NCBI RefSeq assembly: GCF_027925525.1
Contig: NZ_BSDJ01000029.1
Location: 1-64,000 of the forward strand
Direction: 5' to 3'
Source: Paenibacillus tyrphae
Lineage (GTDB): Bacteria > Bacillota > Bacilli > Paenibacillales > NBRC-103111
Length of the DNA stretch: 64,000 nt
Shown: in pieces, positions 1-8,841 of the stretch
Position numbering within the stretch: the first letter of the stretch is position 1
How the letters are laid out: each line of letters opens with the position of its first letter
Notes under the pieces: model-generated
Database searches by the model: none
Told to the model about the DNA's origin: nothing
Seen by the model: only the letters and a program-made list of their open reading frames with translations
Program-made: the position numbers and the translations under genes

Positions 1-22
1 ATCCCGGACGCGGTGCTCTCTT

Positions 23-643
23 TTATTGATTGATATACTTCTCGAATACGAAGCCGAAGTCTTTGATTTTATACTGTTTGCGGGCACCGGTTAGCCAATC
101 GAACGCAGCTTGGTTGATTTCCTTGAACTGTCCGGCGGTATCGATGTCGTGCTTGACCACGCGGTTTAAGGTAGAGGACGCCAGTTCGAGACTTTCCTTC
201 GCGTACGCCATCGCCACTTCGTTCTCATGCGTGAGCTCGGAAATCTTGATGAGCGCTTTGTACAAATCTTTGACCTCGGCAATATGCTTCTTATGCACAT
301 CGATGGAGAACGCTGCGGAACCGGAGCCCATCGTAAATTTGATTTCGACGTCCAGATCCACCGTTCCGGCCGTTTCCAGCAGAACGTCCGAGATGCTGTA
401 GGTGCTGTAACTGTAGCGGTGCAGCGTACGCTTCTTGCTGATGGCGCTTGTGCCGTCAAGATGGATCAGCGCCAGATTGGTGAAGCAGTATTCGTCCGTC
501 TTGGACTTGATAAGGAAGTAAATTTTCTCATTGTCTTCGTGCATCACGTAATCGTCGGAGTCGACCTTGTCGTAATCCTGCGGTTTAATGACCGACCCGA
601 TGTCGCTGATTCCCAAGATGTCGGCGGCTACTTTCCCAAACAT
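23..643 (-). CDS. PH domain-containing protein, YvbH-like
   Basis: About 206 residues. The N-terminal ~125 residues (FGKVAADILGISDIG onward, then a run of beta strands with YCFTNLALIHLDG and KKRTLHRYSY) resemble the bacterial pleckstrin-homology domain of Bacillus YvbH, and the helical C-terminal ~80 residues resemble the extension that drives its oligomerisation. No signal peptide or membrane segment is visible, so a cytoplasmic protein is expected; the family has no settled biochemical role. I start at the ATG at 643, which has a GGAGAG ribosome site about 9 bases upstream; the longer frame to 682 has none. It is monocistronic, 128 bases from the next gene on the same strand. Family call fairly firm, function unknown. 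Confidence 0.72.
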   Translation of the reverse strand: MFGKVAADILGISDIGSVIKPQDYDKVDSDDYVMHEDNEKIYFLIKSKTDEYCFTNLALIHLDGTSAISKKRTLHRYSYSTYSISDVLLETAGTVDLDVEIKFTMGSGSAAFSIDVHKKHIAEVKDLYKALIKISELTHENEVAMAYAKESLELASSTLNRVVKHDIDTAGQFKEINQAAFDWLTGARKQYKIKDFGFVFEKYINQ

Positions 644-771
644 GTCATCATCCCTCTCTCCTGATCTGCTGGCTATGGTCAATCCATCTCGATTATAACA
701 TTCCGCGCTACGGAACGGTATGCTGCTTTAATCGAGGCCGAAAAGCTTATTCGCATGGTGCGGTGCGCCTG

Positions 772-1773
772 CTATTTCATCATAAGCTTCGGCATCTCGT
801 CGAGCAGCCAGTCTAAGGTAACCGGATCGTAAAACGACCATTTATTGCCGACCACATAGGCTTTCCCATTTTTCACCGCGGGGAGGTTGCGCCATACGGG
901 GCTATTCATGAGCTCCTCCGCCCCTTTTTTGGCGTTCTCGTTATTATCCAGCGTGACCAAGAAAATCCGGTCTCCGGCATAGTCGGGCAGCGCTTCATTC
1001 GAGATCGACTGCCACAGAAGGGTCGGCTTATCTTTAAAAAGAGCCGCCACTTTCTCCGGACGCGAAAAGCCGAGCGCATCGTAGAGCGTGGAGCTAAGCC
1101 GCTGATTCCCGTACACATAGAGCAGCTTATCCTGGAAAAAGACAAAGGCCGAAGCCGTTTCGCCTTCTTTGATGTAAGGCTTGAGCTGCTCCCGCTTCTG
1201 CTGGGCTTTTGCTTTGTACCGGGCCGTCCAGACTTCCGCCTCCTTGCTTTTTCCCAGCACGTCGCCCATCGTTTTCATGCGCGTAAAAACATCGTCCGTA
1301 TAGCTCACCGCTACGGTAGGAGCTACCTTGGATAAAGCATCCAAGCTCGTCTGCTCCAGAAAATCGGGGACAATAATAAGATCCGGGCTGAGCGAAAGGA
1401 CTTTCTCCACATTGGGGTTCACTCCCTCCCCTCCGATATCTTCGATCCCCTGCAGCTGATCCTTGGTCAGAATCAGACTGGCATTGATCCAATTCGTGGC
1501 GACCGGCTTTACGCCCAAAGATATCGCCTCGGCGGCATAATAATGGACGACGGCCCTTTGAGGGGCGGCTGGAATGGTAACCTCGCGTCCTTTGGCATCT
1601 TTAAACAATCGGGTCGCCGCTTCCTTTTTCCCTTGTCCGGCTTCCTTATTGGCAGCTTCTTGGCCCTGCCCGGCGGCGTCCGGAGTGCCCATAGTACTGG
1701 CGCAAGCCAGCAGCAGAGAGGCCATCAGAAGCAAGGTGCCGATTAGGCTCATCACTTTTTTGACAGGCAGCAT
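772..1773 (-). CDS. Iron-siderophore ABC transporter substrate-binding lipoprotein
   Basis: 333 residues. It begins with a lipoprotein signal (hydrophobic run then LLLAC lipobox, Cys24), then a short Ala/Glu/Lys-rich linker and a periplasmic-binding-protein fold of the FecB/FhuD/YfiY group: GREVTIPAAPQRAVV, the VEKVLSLSPDLIIVP signature and the long helix after it. It should bind a ferric siderophore outside the membrane and deliver it to a FecCD-type permease. No permease or ATPase is adjacent, so it must share a transporter encoded elsewhere. A near-perfect Fur box lies about 20 bases upstream of the start codon, fitting induction on iron starvation. Start ATG has an AGGGGG ribosome site five bases upstream. 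Confidence 0.88.
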   Translation of the reverse strand: MLPVKKVMSLIGTLLLMASLLLACASTMGTPDAAGQGQEAANKEAGQGKKEAATRLFKDAKGREVTIPAAPQRAVVHYYAAEAISLGVKPVATNWINASLILTKDQLQGIEDIGGEGVNPNVEKVLSLSPDLIIVPDFLEQTSLDALSKVAPTVAVSYTDDVFTRMKTMGDVLGKSKEAEVWTARYKAKAQQKREQLKPYIKEGETASAFVFFQDKLLYVYGNQRLSSTLYDALGFSRPEKVAALFKDKPTLLWQSISNEALPDYAGDRIFLVTLDNNENAKKGAEELMNSPVWRNLPAVKNGKAYVVGNKWSFYDPVTLDWLLDEMPKLMMK

Positions 1774-1793
1774 GGTTTCCCCCTAAATGAGAT

Positions 1794-1808
1794 TGATAAT
1801 CGTTATCA
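1794..1808 (-). promoter_or_regulatory. Fur box upstream of siderophore-binding gene
   Basis: TGATAATCGTTATCA is a perfect 7-1-7 inverted repeat matching the Bacillus Fur/PerR/Zur type box (TGATAATnATTATCA). It lies 20 bases upstream of the start codon of the siderophore-binding lipoprotein, where bound Fur would block transcription. The gene it controls makes Fur the likely regulator rather than PerR or Zur. Confidence 0.85.
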
Positions 1809-1992
1809 CATCCATCATCTTACATGACTCGCAACGGTCCGGCAACGAATATTTTCAACGCTCGGACTAGCTTCCACAGGCTAGTCTTCCCTGCATCTCC
1901 GCATCCGGGCGTGATTTCCAATAATCTCTAAACAAAACGAGGGGCAATGCCGACAATTAGGAATGAGCCTTGGATACACGGCACATTGAGCT

Positions 1993-2194
1993 TGTTGAGA
2001 AAGTAGTTTACAAAAATAGAGATGCAAACGTAGGTGGGGTATCCACTGGAGAAGCGATAGCGGCCGCCTTTGTCTTCGGGAAATGTCCGCTATTAAGCGG
2101 CTTCCATTCAAATTTCCCGAGGACAAGAGCGGTCGGAAGTGGATACCCCACCCCATCGTAACCTCTATGACCTCAATTGACCACTTTCTCAACA
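1993..2194. repeat. Long nested palindromic element (MITE-like or structured RNA)
   Basis: About 200 bases fold into one long interrupted hairpin. Outer arms TGTTGAGAAAGT (1993-2004) and ACTTTCTCAACA (2183-2194) are exact inverted repeats. Next come exact 15-bp arms GGTGGGGTATCCACT (2033-2047) and its complement (2138-2152), then 14-bp arms (2071-2084 and 2112-2125) with one G-U type mismatch, and a small apical hairpin CCGCT/AGCGG. No convincing coding frame fills it. It sits 53 bases upstream of the M48 peptidase start. Terminal repeats and size fit a miniature inverted-repeat element; an RNA gene is the alternative. It accounts for most of the gap between 1774 and 2247. Confidence 0.7.
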
Positions 2195-2247
2195 GCCTAT
2201 TTGAACACAAGGTACATTATTCATCTGAGAAAAGGAACGAGCACTGC

Positions 2248-3048
2248 ATGAACCCCATGAATCCGCGGTTAATTCACAGCAAAGAAACGTCGTACTTCAT
2301 TATCAGCCTGCTCTTTAGCATCATGGTCTATTTCGGGCTGATCGTTTCGCTGATCGGCATCTTTTATCTATTGATCGGTCTTGGCATCACCTTTTTCCTT
2401 CACGGCCTTATGATCGGACATATCAAAAGCAACGGGGTCAAGCTGACGGAGTATCAATTCCCTGCCGTGTACCGGAAGGTGCACGAGTTGTGCGAGCGAA
2501 TGGATATCCGGCAGGTTCCCGATGTGTTTGTTCTTCAATCGGACGGGATGCTGAACGCTTTCGCCTCGCGTTTTTTCGGCCGCAACTTCATTGTGCTGTA
2601 CTCCGAATTGTTCGAAATGGCCGACAACGAAGAAGACGAGCTGGCTTACGTCATCGCGCACGAATTGGCGCATATCAAGCGGAATCATATGGCCAAAAGC
2701 CTGCTGCTGCTGCCCGCCCAATGGATGCCTTTCCTGGGCAAAGCTTATTCGAGAGCCTGCGAATATACCTGCGACCGGATGGCGGCGGCGTATACGGGGA
2801 ACGCCCCGGCGGCCATCTCCGCCCTGACCATTCTGGCCATCGGCCGAACGATGTACGCCAAGGTGAACGTCGCCGAATACGTCGCCGAGAGCCGCAAGGA
2901 AACGGGCTTCTTCGTCTGGTTCAGCTACGCCCTGTCGACCCATCCGCCGCTGCCCAAGCGCATCGAGCAAATGGAGCTGATGCAGGCGCAGCCGCAGCTG
3001 TTCGGCTATGCCTCGCCCGCCTTCGAGCGGGAGTCCTTCGCCTCCTGA
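2248..3048 (+). CDS. M48 family membrane metallopeptidase (HtpX/Ste24-like)
   Basis: 266 residues from the ATG at 2248 (a longer frame runs into the palindromic element and is unlikely). Two membrane segments (about residues 15-58) precede a cytoplasm-facing catalytic domain. The zinc site is HELAH (138-142) with the third ligand Glu in CEYTCDRMAA (about 172), followed by the usual ALTILAIGR and STHPPLPKRIEQM segments. The family degrades or trims membrane proteins. It is shorter than HtpX (about 290), and its N-terminal half is divergent, so I call only the family. It stands alone and is followed by a clear terminator. The ribosome site is weak (AAAGGA 13 bases upstream), leaving ATG 2257 as an alternative start. 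Confidence 0.85.
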   Translation: MNPMNPRLIHSKETSYFIISLLFSIMVYFGLIVSLIGIFYLLIGLGITFFLHGLMIGHIKSNGVKLTEYQFPAVYRKVHELCERMDIRQVPDVFVLQSDGMLNAFASRFFGRNFIVLYSELFEMADNEEDELAYVIAHELAHIKRNHMAKSLLLLPAQWMPFLGKAYSRACEYTCDRMAAAYTGNAPAAISALTILAIGRTMYAKVNVAEYVAESRKETGFFVWFSYALSTHPPLPKRIEQMELMQAQPQLFGYASPAFERESFAS

Positions 3049-3071
3049 AGGAACCGACGGGCAGCGAATCC

Positions 3072-3112
3072 AAGCCCGAAAAGTCTGCCATTCTATGATG
3101 GCGGGCTTTTTT
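3072..3112 (+). terminator. Rho-independent terminator after M48 peptidase
   Basis: The stem AAGCCCG ... CGGGCTT with an inner GCCAT/ATGGC helix is followed by six T residues, 23 bases past the stop codon. Confidence 0.85.
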
Positions 3113-3152
3113 GCAACATTTTCCACGTCGTGCCGTATTAACCGATAAGATA

Positions 3153-3245
3153 CGACAATTTTCCTAAAAATCTCTTTATTTTCCCGGTAGCATAAGTCGA
3201 ATTTCCTAGAAAATTGTCGACAATGCAGGAAATAACTCTTATACT
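3153..3245 (+). promoter_or_regulatory. Promoter with inverted repeats before stalk-domain gene
   Basis: TCGACA (3217-3222), 17-bp spacer and TATACT (3240-3245) make a good sigma-A promoter. The -35 overlaps the 12-bp palindrome ATTGTCGACAAT (3213-3224). In addition, CGACAATTTTC (3153-3163) and GAAAATTGTCG (3209-3219) are exact inverted repeats. The overlap suggests control by a DNA-binding protein; which one cannot be told. Confidence 0.55.
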
Positions 3246-3299
3246 ATTTGTAATATTTTGTTATTCCCACCGAAAACTCACCCAAAGGAGCAACCCGCT

Positions 3300-4799
3300 A
3301 TGAAAATCAAATTTCGGCTGTCCCAAACCGTTTCCGCTACGCTCGCTTCAGCCATGCTCGTTACGGCTGTCCCCGCTTTTGCCGCAAACAGCGCCAAACC
3401 TGGCGTCAATATGGATATCGGCATTCAAGTCGACGGTAGAGTGCTTGTCCCGCTGCGCGATATCTCCGACGAAATCGGAGCCAAGCTGAGCTGGGAGGAA
3501 AGCACGAAATCGATCACCCTGACGAAAGGCAGTACGACCGTCCAATTAAAAATCGGCGACCCGACCGTTCAGGTGAACGGCAAGTCCCAGACGCTTGATG
3601 TCCCGCCGCAGATTAAGGACGGACAAACGTTCGTTCCCATCCGTTTCGTGGCAGAAGCCTTCGGCGCCAAGGTGGAATGGAACACCGAGGCCCAATCGAC
3701 GCATATCGACACCAAGGAGAAAGATATGTATATTATCTCTCGGCCTTATTTCGAGCTGGACGGCGTGCCGCTTGTGTACGATGGCGAGATGAAGAACGGT
3801 CTGCCCGACGGGAAAGGCTTTGCCGCTAAAGGAACCTCCATCTATGGCGAAAAATGGTTTGAGGGCCAATGGAAGGACGGAAAACCGGTCCGGGAAGAAG
3901 CGCCCCCGGGAACTGAAGGCTATAAAATCTACATTAACGGAAGCTACTTGAAGTCGGATTATGCTCCGATCGTTCGCAATAACGCCGTCTATGTGCCTCT
4001 TTGGGCCGTACTTGGCAAGGTGAACGCATCGGCCCAAGCCGTAGACGGGGTCATCCGGATCAATCATCCGAGCCGCATTTTGCTGCTGCGCGCCAATAGC
4101 AACCTGCTGACGTATTACGGAGGCAAGATGGACTCGCACACGGTACGTCTGGACTTTCCTCCGATCTCGGAGAACGATGTCATTTATGTGCCGCTTGTCT
4201 TTTTGACGGATTATATGGACATGAAAATCGTTTGGGGAGAGCAGCAGCGGGTAGATCTCACCGTCGGGAACTTGTCGAAAAACAATACTTGGGGCAACCA
4301 AAATATCATTTCCGATGGAATCAAAAAGCTGAGACTTGATTCGGACGCCGAAGCGATATGGAAGAACTATCCGAACCTCTGGGTAGATTCCCTGCCCCGC
4401 AGCAGCGATGGCGCCATGAACGGCGGATTCGAAAGATTCGAGCAGTTGGCCGTCATCAGCTACAGCGGTCCGACCGTCGTCTTAAGCAATGGGAGCAAGA
4501 ACGTCCAGTTTAATTTCGATTCGATCGAAGCCATCCATAGATCGTTCTTCACCGCCGATCCGCTGGCCCAATTCGACTGGCCGGAAAGCGTGAAGTCGGT
4601 CATTCGCCAACAAAAAGTCAGGATCGGTATGACCCAGGAACAAGTCCTGATGTCTTGGGGCAAGCCGGACGACGTCAATAAAACGACCGGCAGCTTCGGT
4701 ACGTTCGAGCAATGGGTATACCGCGGTTCGAGCATCGGCAGCGGCAATTATTTGTACTTCACCGATGGCGTGCTCAGCTCGAGTCAAACTATAAAGTAA
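3300..4799 (+). CDS. Secreted stalk-domain protein with MORN-like and BamE-like segments
   Basis: 499 residues. Signal peptide 1-28 ends ...VPAFA. Residues about 36-115 are a copper amine oxidase N-terminal (stalk) domain: VLVPLRDISDEIGAKLSWEE and QTFVPIRFVAEAFGAKVEW are its paired signatures. Residues about 150-200 carry a MORN-like pair (YDGEMKNGLPDGKGFA, FEGQWKDGKP). A second, weaker stalk domain follows (VYVPLWAVLG, IYVPLVFLTDYM). The C-terminus (about 435-499) holds VRIGMTQEQVLMSWGKPDD, the typical opening of a BamE/SmpA-OmlA-like fold. Such stalk domains are common in Paenibacillus envelope proteins; no metal or catalytic site is visible. Start ATG has AAAGGAG eight bases upstream. Monocistronic between a promoter and a terminator. 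Confidence 0.8.
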   Translation: MKIKFRLSQTVSATLASAMLVTAVPAFAANSAKPGVNMDIGIQVDGRVLVPLRDISDEIGAKLSWEESTKSITLTKGSTTVQLKIGDPTVQVNGKSQTLDVPPQIKDGQTFVPIRFVAEAFGAKVEWNTEAQSTHIDTKEKDMYIISRPYFELDGVPLVYDGEMKNGLPDGKGFAAKGTSIYGEKWFEGQWKDGKPVREEAPPGTEGYKIYINGSYLKSDYAPIVRNNAVYVPLWAVLGKVNASAQAVDGVIRINHPSRILLLRANSNLLTYYGGKMDSHTVRLDFPPISENDVIYVPLVFLTDYMDMKIVWGEQQRVDLTVGNLSKNNTWGNQNIISDGIKKLRLDSDAEAIWKNYPNLWVDSLPRSSDGAMNGGFERFEQLAVISYSGPTVVLSNGSKNVQFNFDSIEAIHRSFFTADPLAQFDWPESVKSVIRQQKVRIGMTQEQVLMSWGKPDDVNKTTGSFGTFEQWVYRGSSIGSGNYLYFTDGVLSSSQTIK

Positions 4800-4835
4800 G
4801 GCTGACCCAAGAGGCTGCCTGTCAGAGGGCGATCT

Positions 4836-4869
4836 AGGCTCTATCCGGTTCTGACAACGGATAGAGCCT
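4836..4869. terminator. Bidirectional terminator between convergent genes
   Basis: Perfect 12-bp stem AGGCTCTATCCG / CGGATAGAGCCT with a 10-base loop and a short T-run (TTTT after CC). It lies between the stalk-domain gene (+) and the AraC gene (-). Confidence 0.75.
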
Positions 4870-4876
4870 TTTCCGC

Positions 4877-5674
4877 TTAGCGGTAGCTCGCTTGCAGCCG
4901 CTCGCTCAGGAACCTGTTCATCAACAAGGGCAGGGAAATGAGGATGGGCGGGTCGTCAAGCCGGGGGACATGAAGCATCACTTGCTGATAAGGAACGGAG
5001 GAGTACGGCTGAACGACGATCGGCTCCCTTGAACGGGTGCGCAAGGTGTTATGCGGGAGTAAAAAGTCTACCGCCTGCATCCCCCAGGAGACCGATGTGG
5101 CCATAAGATAATAGGTGCCCGGCTTCACGCCGGTAAAGCAAAATTCCCCTAGCGAGGAAAGCAGCGTGCCGTGCAGCGGAATTCCTTCGGGAATCGGCTT
5201 CGGAAACAAGCCGATTAGAATCACGCCCTCAAAAGGGACCTCCGCCTGCACGGTCCCTTCGATTCTGGCATGCTGATCGAAAACGGGATGCCCCGATGTC
5301 CAATCGCTGAGCCCCTGTAACGTTCGGAAATGGCTGTCCGCTTGAGGTGTCGAGTTGCGGAAGTCGGACGGCGTCACGCCGACCCGTTCGGTAAACCTCG
5401 TTGTAAAGGTTCCCAGACTCTGCTGTCCGATCTCCAGTCCGATATCGCGAACGCTCAGATTCGTGCGCAGCAGCAAGTCTTTTGCCTTTTGCAGACGGAG
5501 GGAAGAAACATAATATAACGGCGGGAGGCCGATTCTTTCCTTAAAAATGCGCGTGAAATGAAACGGACTGTAGCCTGCATAAGCAGCTAAGCGGGCAAGC
5601 GGCAGCGGGTCGTAAATATTCCGATGAATATAGTCGATTACCGCGTCGATCTCCGGATACTTGTCGTTCGCCAT
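4877..5674 (-). CDS. AraC family transcriptional regulator (N-terminal HTH)
   Basis: 265 residues. Unusually for the family the two helix-turn-helix motifs are at the N-terminus (about residues 5-105): LARLAAYAGYSPFHFTRIFKERIG and the conserved second helix pair ending GVTPSDFR. Residues about 120-265 form a mixed domain of unknown ligand, rich in Gly and Pro; it resembles the GyrI-like or integron-like effector region only in position. The start at ATG 5674 is supported by GGGAGG ten bases upstream; the longer frame starts at a TTG inside that site. It is convergent with the stalk-domain gene and divergent from the VOC gene, which it may control. Confidence 0.85.
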   Translation of the reverse strand: MANDKYPEIDAVIDYIHRNIYDPLPLARLAAYAGYSPFHFTRIFKERIGLPPLYYVSSLRLQKAKDLLLRTNLSVRDIGLEIGQQSLGTFTTRFTERVGVTPSDFRNSTPQADSHFRTLQGLSDWTSGHPVFDQHARIEGTVQAEVPFEGVILIGLFPKPIPEGIPLHGTLLSSLGEFCFTGVKPGTYYLMATSVSWGMQAVDFLLPHNTLRTRSREPIVVQPYSSVPYQQVMLHVPRLDDPPILISLPLLMNRFLSERLQASYR

Positions 5675-5945
5675 TCCTTCACTTCCTCCCAATCACGTTC
5701 CTCTAGTCAAACGCTTCCATATCAAGGAACAAACGTTCGCTTTCATATTATCATAATTTTTATAGGCATGGAACAGTAAATTATAACTCATTTCCTCTTT
5801 TTCGCCTTAAAATGTTACATAATATGTTAGATTTAATGAACGGATTTCTCGCCAAAACAGCAATCCGTAAGAAACCGGAATTCCGGGGGAATGCTATACT
5901 TAGGATGAAATCGACAAAATTAACGGTTTGAAAGGATGTTGTATC

Positions 5946-6356
5946 ATGGCGAAGCTTATACCTTATTTGGTCTCGAAGGATGCAAGAGCTCAAGCGGAGT
6001 TCTATATCAACGCGCTCGGCGGAGAGATTCAGTCCGTGATGACGCATGGACAGCTTCCGGATGCAAGCGAAGCGCTGAAAGACAAAGTGCTGCATATGTG
6101 TGTGATGGCCGGCGGAATTAACTTCTTTATGAGCGATTCCGTCTTCGAACCGCTTAACCATGGGAACGGTATTCAACTGAATCTGGAATTCCCGACGGAA
6201 GCCGAAGCCCGCGAGGCATTCGCCAAGCTTGGGGAAGGCGGCACCGTAAAGCTCCCGCTGGAGCCGGCATTCTGGGGCAGCCTGTTCGGCCAGATCGAAG
6301 ATAAGTACGGCGTGATCTGGATGATCACCAACCAAACTCAAGCGAGCCAAGCTTAA
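5946..6356 (+). CDS. VOC family protein (PhnB-like glyoxalase fold)
   Basis: 136 residues. MAKLIPYLVSKDARAQAEFY and ALGGEIQSVM match the PhnB/3-demethylubiquinone-methyltransferase-like branch of the vicinal oxygen chelate superfamily, and WGSLFGQIEDKYGVIWMI is the closing motif of that branch. These small cytoplasmic dimers often lack a proven enzyme activity. ATG 5946 has AAAGGATG eight bases upstream. It is divergent from the AraC gene and followed by its own terminator. Family confident, function unassigned. Confidence 0.85.
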   Translation: MAKLIPYLVSKDARAQAEFYINALGGEIQSVMTHGQLPDASEALKDKVLHMCVMAGGINFFMSDSVFEPLNHGNGIQLNLEFPTEAEAREAFAKLGEGGTVKLPLEPAFWGSLFGQIEDKYGVIWMITNQTQASQA

Positions 6357-6375
6357 TCCCATACAAAGATGATAC

Positions 6376-6405
6376 AGACCGCAGGCACAGCCTTGCGGTC
6401 TTTTT
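6376..6405 (+). terminator. Terminator after VOC gene
   Basis: AGACCGCA ... TGCGGTCT stem, ten-base loop, T-run. The following 410 bases up to the ABC operon hold no gene I can support; a weak promoter (TTGTCG, 17 bases, TTTAAT, ending near 6581) is possible. Confidence 0.85.
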
Positions 6406-6817
6406 ACGTGTTAATAGCTAACAAGCGATGTAATATTAATCCTTCATAAACAGAACATGCCTTCGATAAAATTCAACAATTCATGCGAACAAAAAAAGGG
6501 GGGTGACAAAAAAAGGTAGTGTATGTAAAATGTGTAGTAATGTCATTGCTTTTAATTGTCGCAATTTTTTGCCAACGGTTTAATACATCACTACGACGTC
6601 TTCCACAGCAAGCAACCATCGGTTTTGGTGACCTCACGAATTTCATACCTGTAACGATCGTCCATACGACGCGATGATCCAGGGACGATCCCCTTTCCAG
6701 TATTCAAAGCGCCTAAGTCCATACACAAGCAACTCATCCGCCTTAAAATCTAGCAGCCATAGTGTTGGAAGCGTTTACCAAACCAATGCAAATCGGCAAA
6801 CTTCTCGAGGTGATCCT

Positions 6818-7834
6818 ATGAACAATCCGTCGAGCGCCTTGCTTGACATCCGTCATTTGAGTGCAGGATTTTCCATCGAAGGGAATTATTATCGCGCGGT
6901 CGACGATGTGTCTCTCCGCTTGTTACCCGGGCAGGTACTCGGCATCGTCGGGGAATCCGGCTGCGGCAAATCCGTCATGTCCTTGTCCATCATGAAATTG
7001 CTGCCCAAGAAAATAAGCCGGATGGACAGTGGGGAAATCTGGTTTGACGGGAAGAACCTGATGAATTTATCCGAGAACGAACTGCTCAAGCTGCGTGGCA
7101 GTGATATCGGAATGGTTTTTCAAGAGCCGATGACCGCGCTTAATCCGGTATTTACCATCGGCTATCAAATCGAGGAAGTACTGGGGAATCATCTTGTGAT
7201 GAGCAAGAAAGAAAAACGCAGACGCAGCATCGAATTGCTTAAGTCCGTCGGCATCCCTCATGCCGAGCGAATTGTCGGCGAATATCCGCATCAGCTATCG
7301 GGCGGCATGCGCCAGCGCGTCATGATTGCGATGGCGATCGCCTGCAACCCGAAGCTGCTGATCGCCGACGAGCCGACGACCGCTCTCGACGTCACGATCC
7401 AAGCGCAAATTATTGAGCTGCTTAAAGATATACAGCAGCAGAGAGGCATGTCCATGATTTTGATCACGCATGACCTTGGCGTTGTCGCCGAGATGGCCGA
7501 TACGGTCGCCGTCATGTACGCCGGTCAAATCGTGGAACAAGGGCACGTCACGCAAATTTTCTACGAGCCCAAGCATCCATATTTGCAGCTGCTGCTGCAA
7601 TCGCTCCCCCGCCTTGACGAGGAGCAGGAACGATTAAATTCGATTAGCGGCATCGTCCCGTCGCTTGTCCATATGCCCCGCACCGGCTGCCGGTTTGCCG
7701 GACGTTGTCCGAGCGCCAGCGACGATTGCCGGAGGCTGACGCCGCAGCTCGCCAATGTAGGCGGCGGCCATAACGTTCGCTGTTTGAACTTTTCAGCGTG
7801 TGTGCCGGCAGCCCGGGAGGAGGAAACTGTATGA
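6818..7834 (+). CDS. Peptide/nickel ABC transporter ATPase, OppD-type
   Basis: 338 residues. Walker A GESGCGKS (about residues 42-49), Q-loop [14 protein letters not shown] signature LSGGMRQR, Walker [13 protein letters not shown] and switch His ITHDLG are all intact. The C-terminal Cys-rich tail ([15 protein letters not shown] ... VRCL) is the oligopeptide-transporter extension that binds a 4Fe-4S cluster in some relatives. It is one of two ATPases powering the importer downstream. Start ATG 6818 has GAGGTGAT upstream; the longer frame to 6674 has no such site. First gene of a five-gene operon; its stop overlaps the next start (ATGA). Confidence 0.93.
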   Translation: MNNPSSALLDIRHLSAGFSIEGNYYRAVDDVSLRLLPGQVLGIVGESGCGKSVMSLSIMKLLPKKISRMDSGEIWFDGKNLMNLSENELLKLRGSDIGMVFQEPMTALNPVFTIGYQIEEVLGNHLVMSKKEKRRRSIELLKSVGIPHAERIVGEYPHQLSGGMRQRVMIAMAIACNPKLLIADEPTTALDVTIQAQIIELLKDIQQQRGMSMILITHDLGVVAEMADTVAVMYAGQIVEQGHVTQIFYEPKHPYLQLLLQSLPRLDEEQERLNSISGIVPSLVHMPRTGCRFAGRCPSASDDCRRLTPQLANVGGGHNVRCLNFSACVPAAREEETV

Positions 7835-8817
7835 ATGATTTGACCGCAAATGACCGCCCACTGCTGCAAGTTCTCAATTTGAAGAAGCATTATCCGATTC
7901 ACGGCGGGCTCTTTCGGAGACAGGTCGGCTCGATTCAGGCGGTGAACGACTTCTCACTTACGATGCGGCGGGGCGAAACCGTCGGACTTGTAGGAGAATC
8001 CGGCTGCGGCAAATCGACGACCGGCCGCGCGATCATGCGTCTCATCGAGCCGACCGCGGGCACGATTTATTTTGAAGGCCAGGACATTACCCGGATCAAA
8101 GGCGAAGGATTGCGGCAGATCCGCAAGCATATGCAGATGGTGTTCCAGGACCCGTTTAGCTCGCTGAATCCGAAAATGATGGTCGGCCATCTCGTTTCCG
8201 AGCCGATTCGCAATTATGAATCGCGTATCGGGAAAGAGCTGGAGGAACGCGTTGCCGAACTGCTCGTGAAGGTCGGACTTGCCGAGGACTCTTATTACAA
8301 ATATCCCCACGAGTTTTCCGGCGGGCAGCGGCAGCGGATCAGCATCGCAAGAACGCTGGCGCTAAAGCCTAAGCTCGTGGTCGCCGACGAACCCGTGTCC
8401 GCGCTCGATGTATCGATTCAATCGCAAGTGCTGAACCTGCTGCAGGACATTCAAGCCGATTTCGGGCTGTCCTATCTGTTCATCGCTCACGATCTGAGCG
8501 TCGTGAAGCATATCAGCGACCGGATCGGCGTCATGTACTTGGGTCGGCTCGTCGAGATTACGGATAAGAAGAGCTTATATAAACGCCCGCTCCATCCCTA
8601 CACCCAAGCTCTATTGTCCGCCGTGCCGATCCCGGACCCGAACGCCAAGCGAGAGCGGATCGTGCTGCAAGGCGATGTGCCGAGTCCGGCCAATCCGCCC
8701 GCCGGCTGCGCCTTTCATCCGCGCTGCCGCCATGCCGTTGCCGCTTGCCGGGAAGAGCAGCCCACGCTTAAACAGGTGGCGCCTCAACACGAGGTCGCCT
8801 GTCATTTATACGAATAA
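7831..8817 (+). CDS. Peptide/nickel ABC transporter ATPase, OppF-type
   Basis: 328 residues. Walker [11 protein letters not shown]-loop [11 protein letters not shown], signature FSGGQRQR, Walker [13 protein letters not shown], His-switch IAHDLS, then the short Cys-containing C-terminal extension ([16 protein letters not shown]). It pairs with the preceding ATPase as a heterodimer on the cytoplasmic side of the permeases. The start codon overlaps the stop of the upstream gene by four bases and is served by GGGAGGAGG, so the two are translationally coupled. Confidence 0.93.
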   Translation: MNDLTANDRPLLQVLNLKKHYPIHGGLFRRQVGSIQAVNDFSLTMRRGETVGLVGESGCGKSTTGRAIMRLIEPTAGTIYFEGQDITRIKGEGLRQIRKHMQMVFQDPFSSLNPKMMVGHLVSEPIRNYESRIGKELEERVAELLVKVGLAEDSYYKYPHEFSGGQRQRISIARTLALKPKLVVADEPVSALDVSIQSQVLNLLQDIQADFGLSYLFIAHDLSVVKHISDRIGVMYLGRLVEITDKKSLYKRPLHPYTQALLSAVPIPDPNAKRERIVLQGDVPSPANPPAGCAFHPRCRHAVAACREEQPTLKQVAPQHEVACHLYE

Positions 8818-8841
8818 TCTCATAAAAGGAGGATGCGTTCC

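Noticed and set aside
6406-6817. Possible leader RNA or riboswitch before the ABC operon
   Set aside because: No terminator-antiterminator pair, T-box motif or known riboswitch core could be found; listed only as an unexplained gap.
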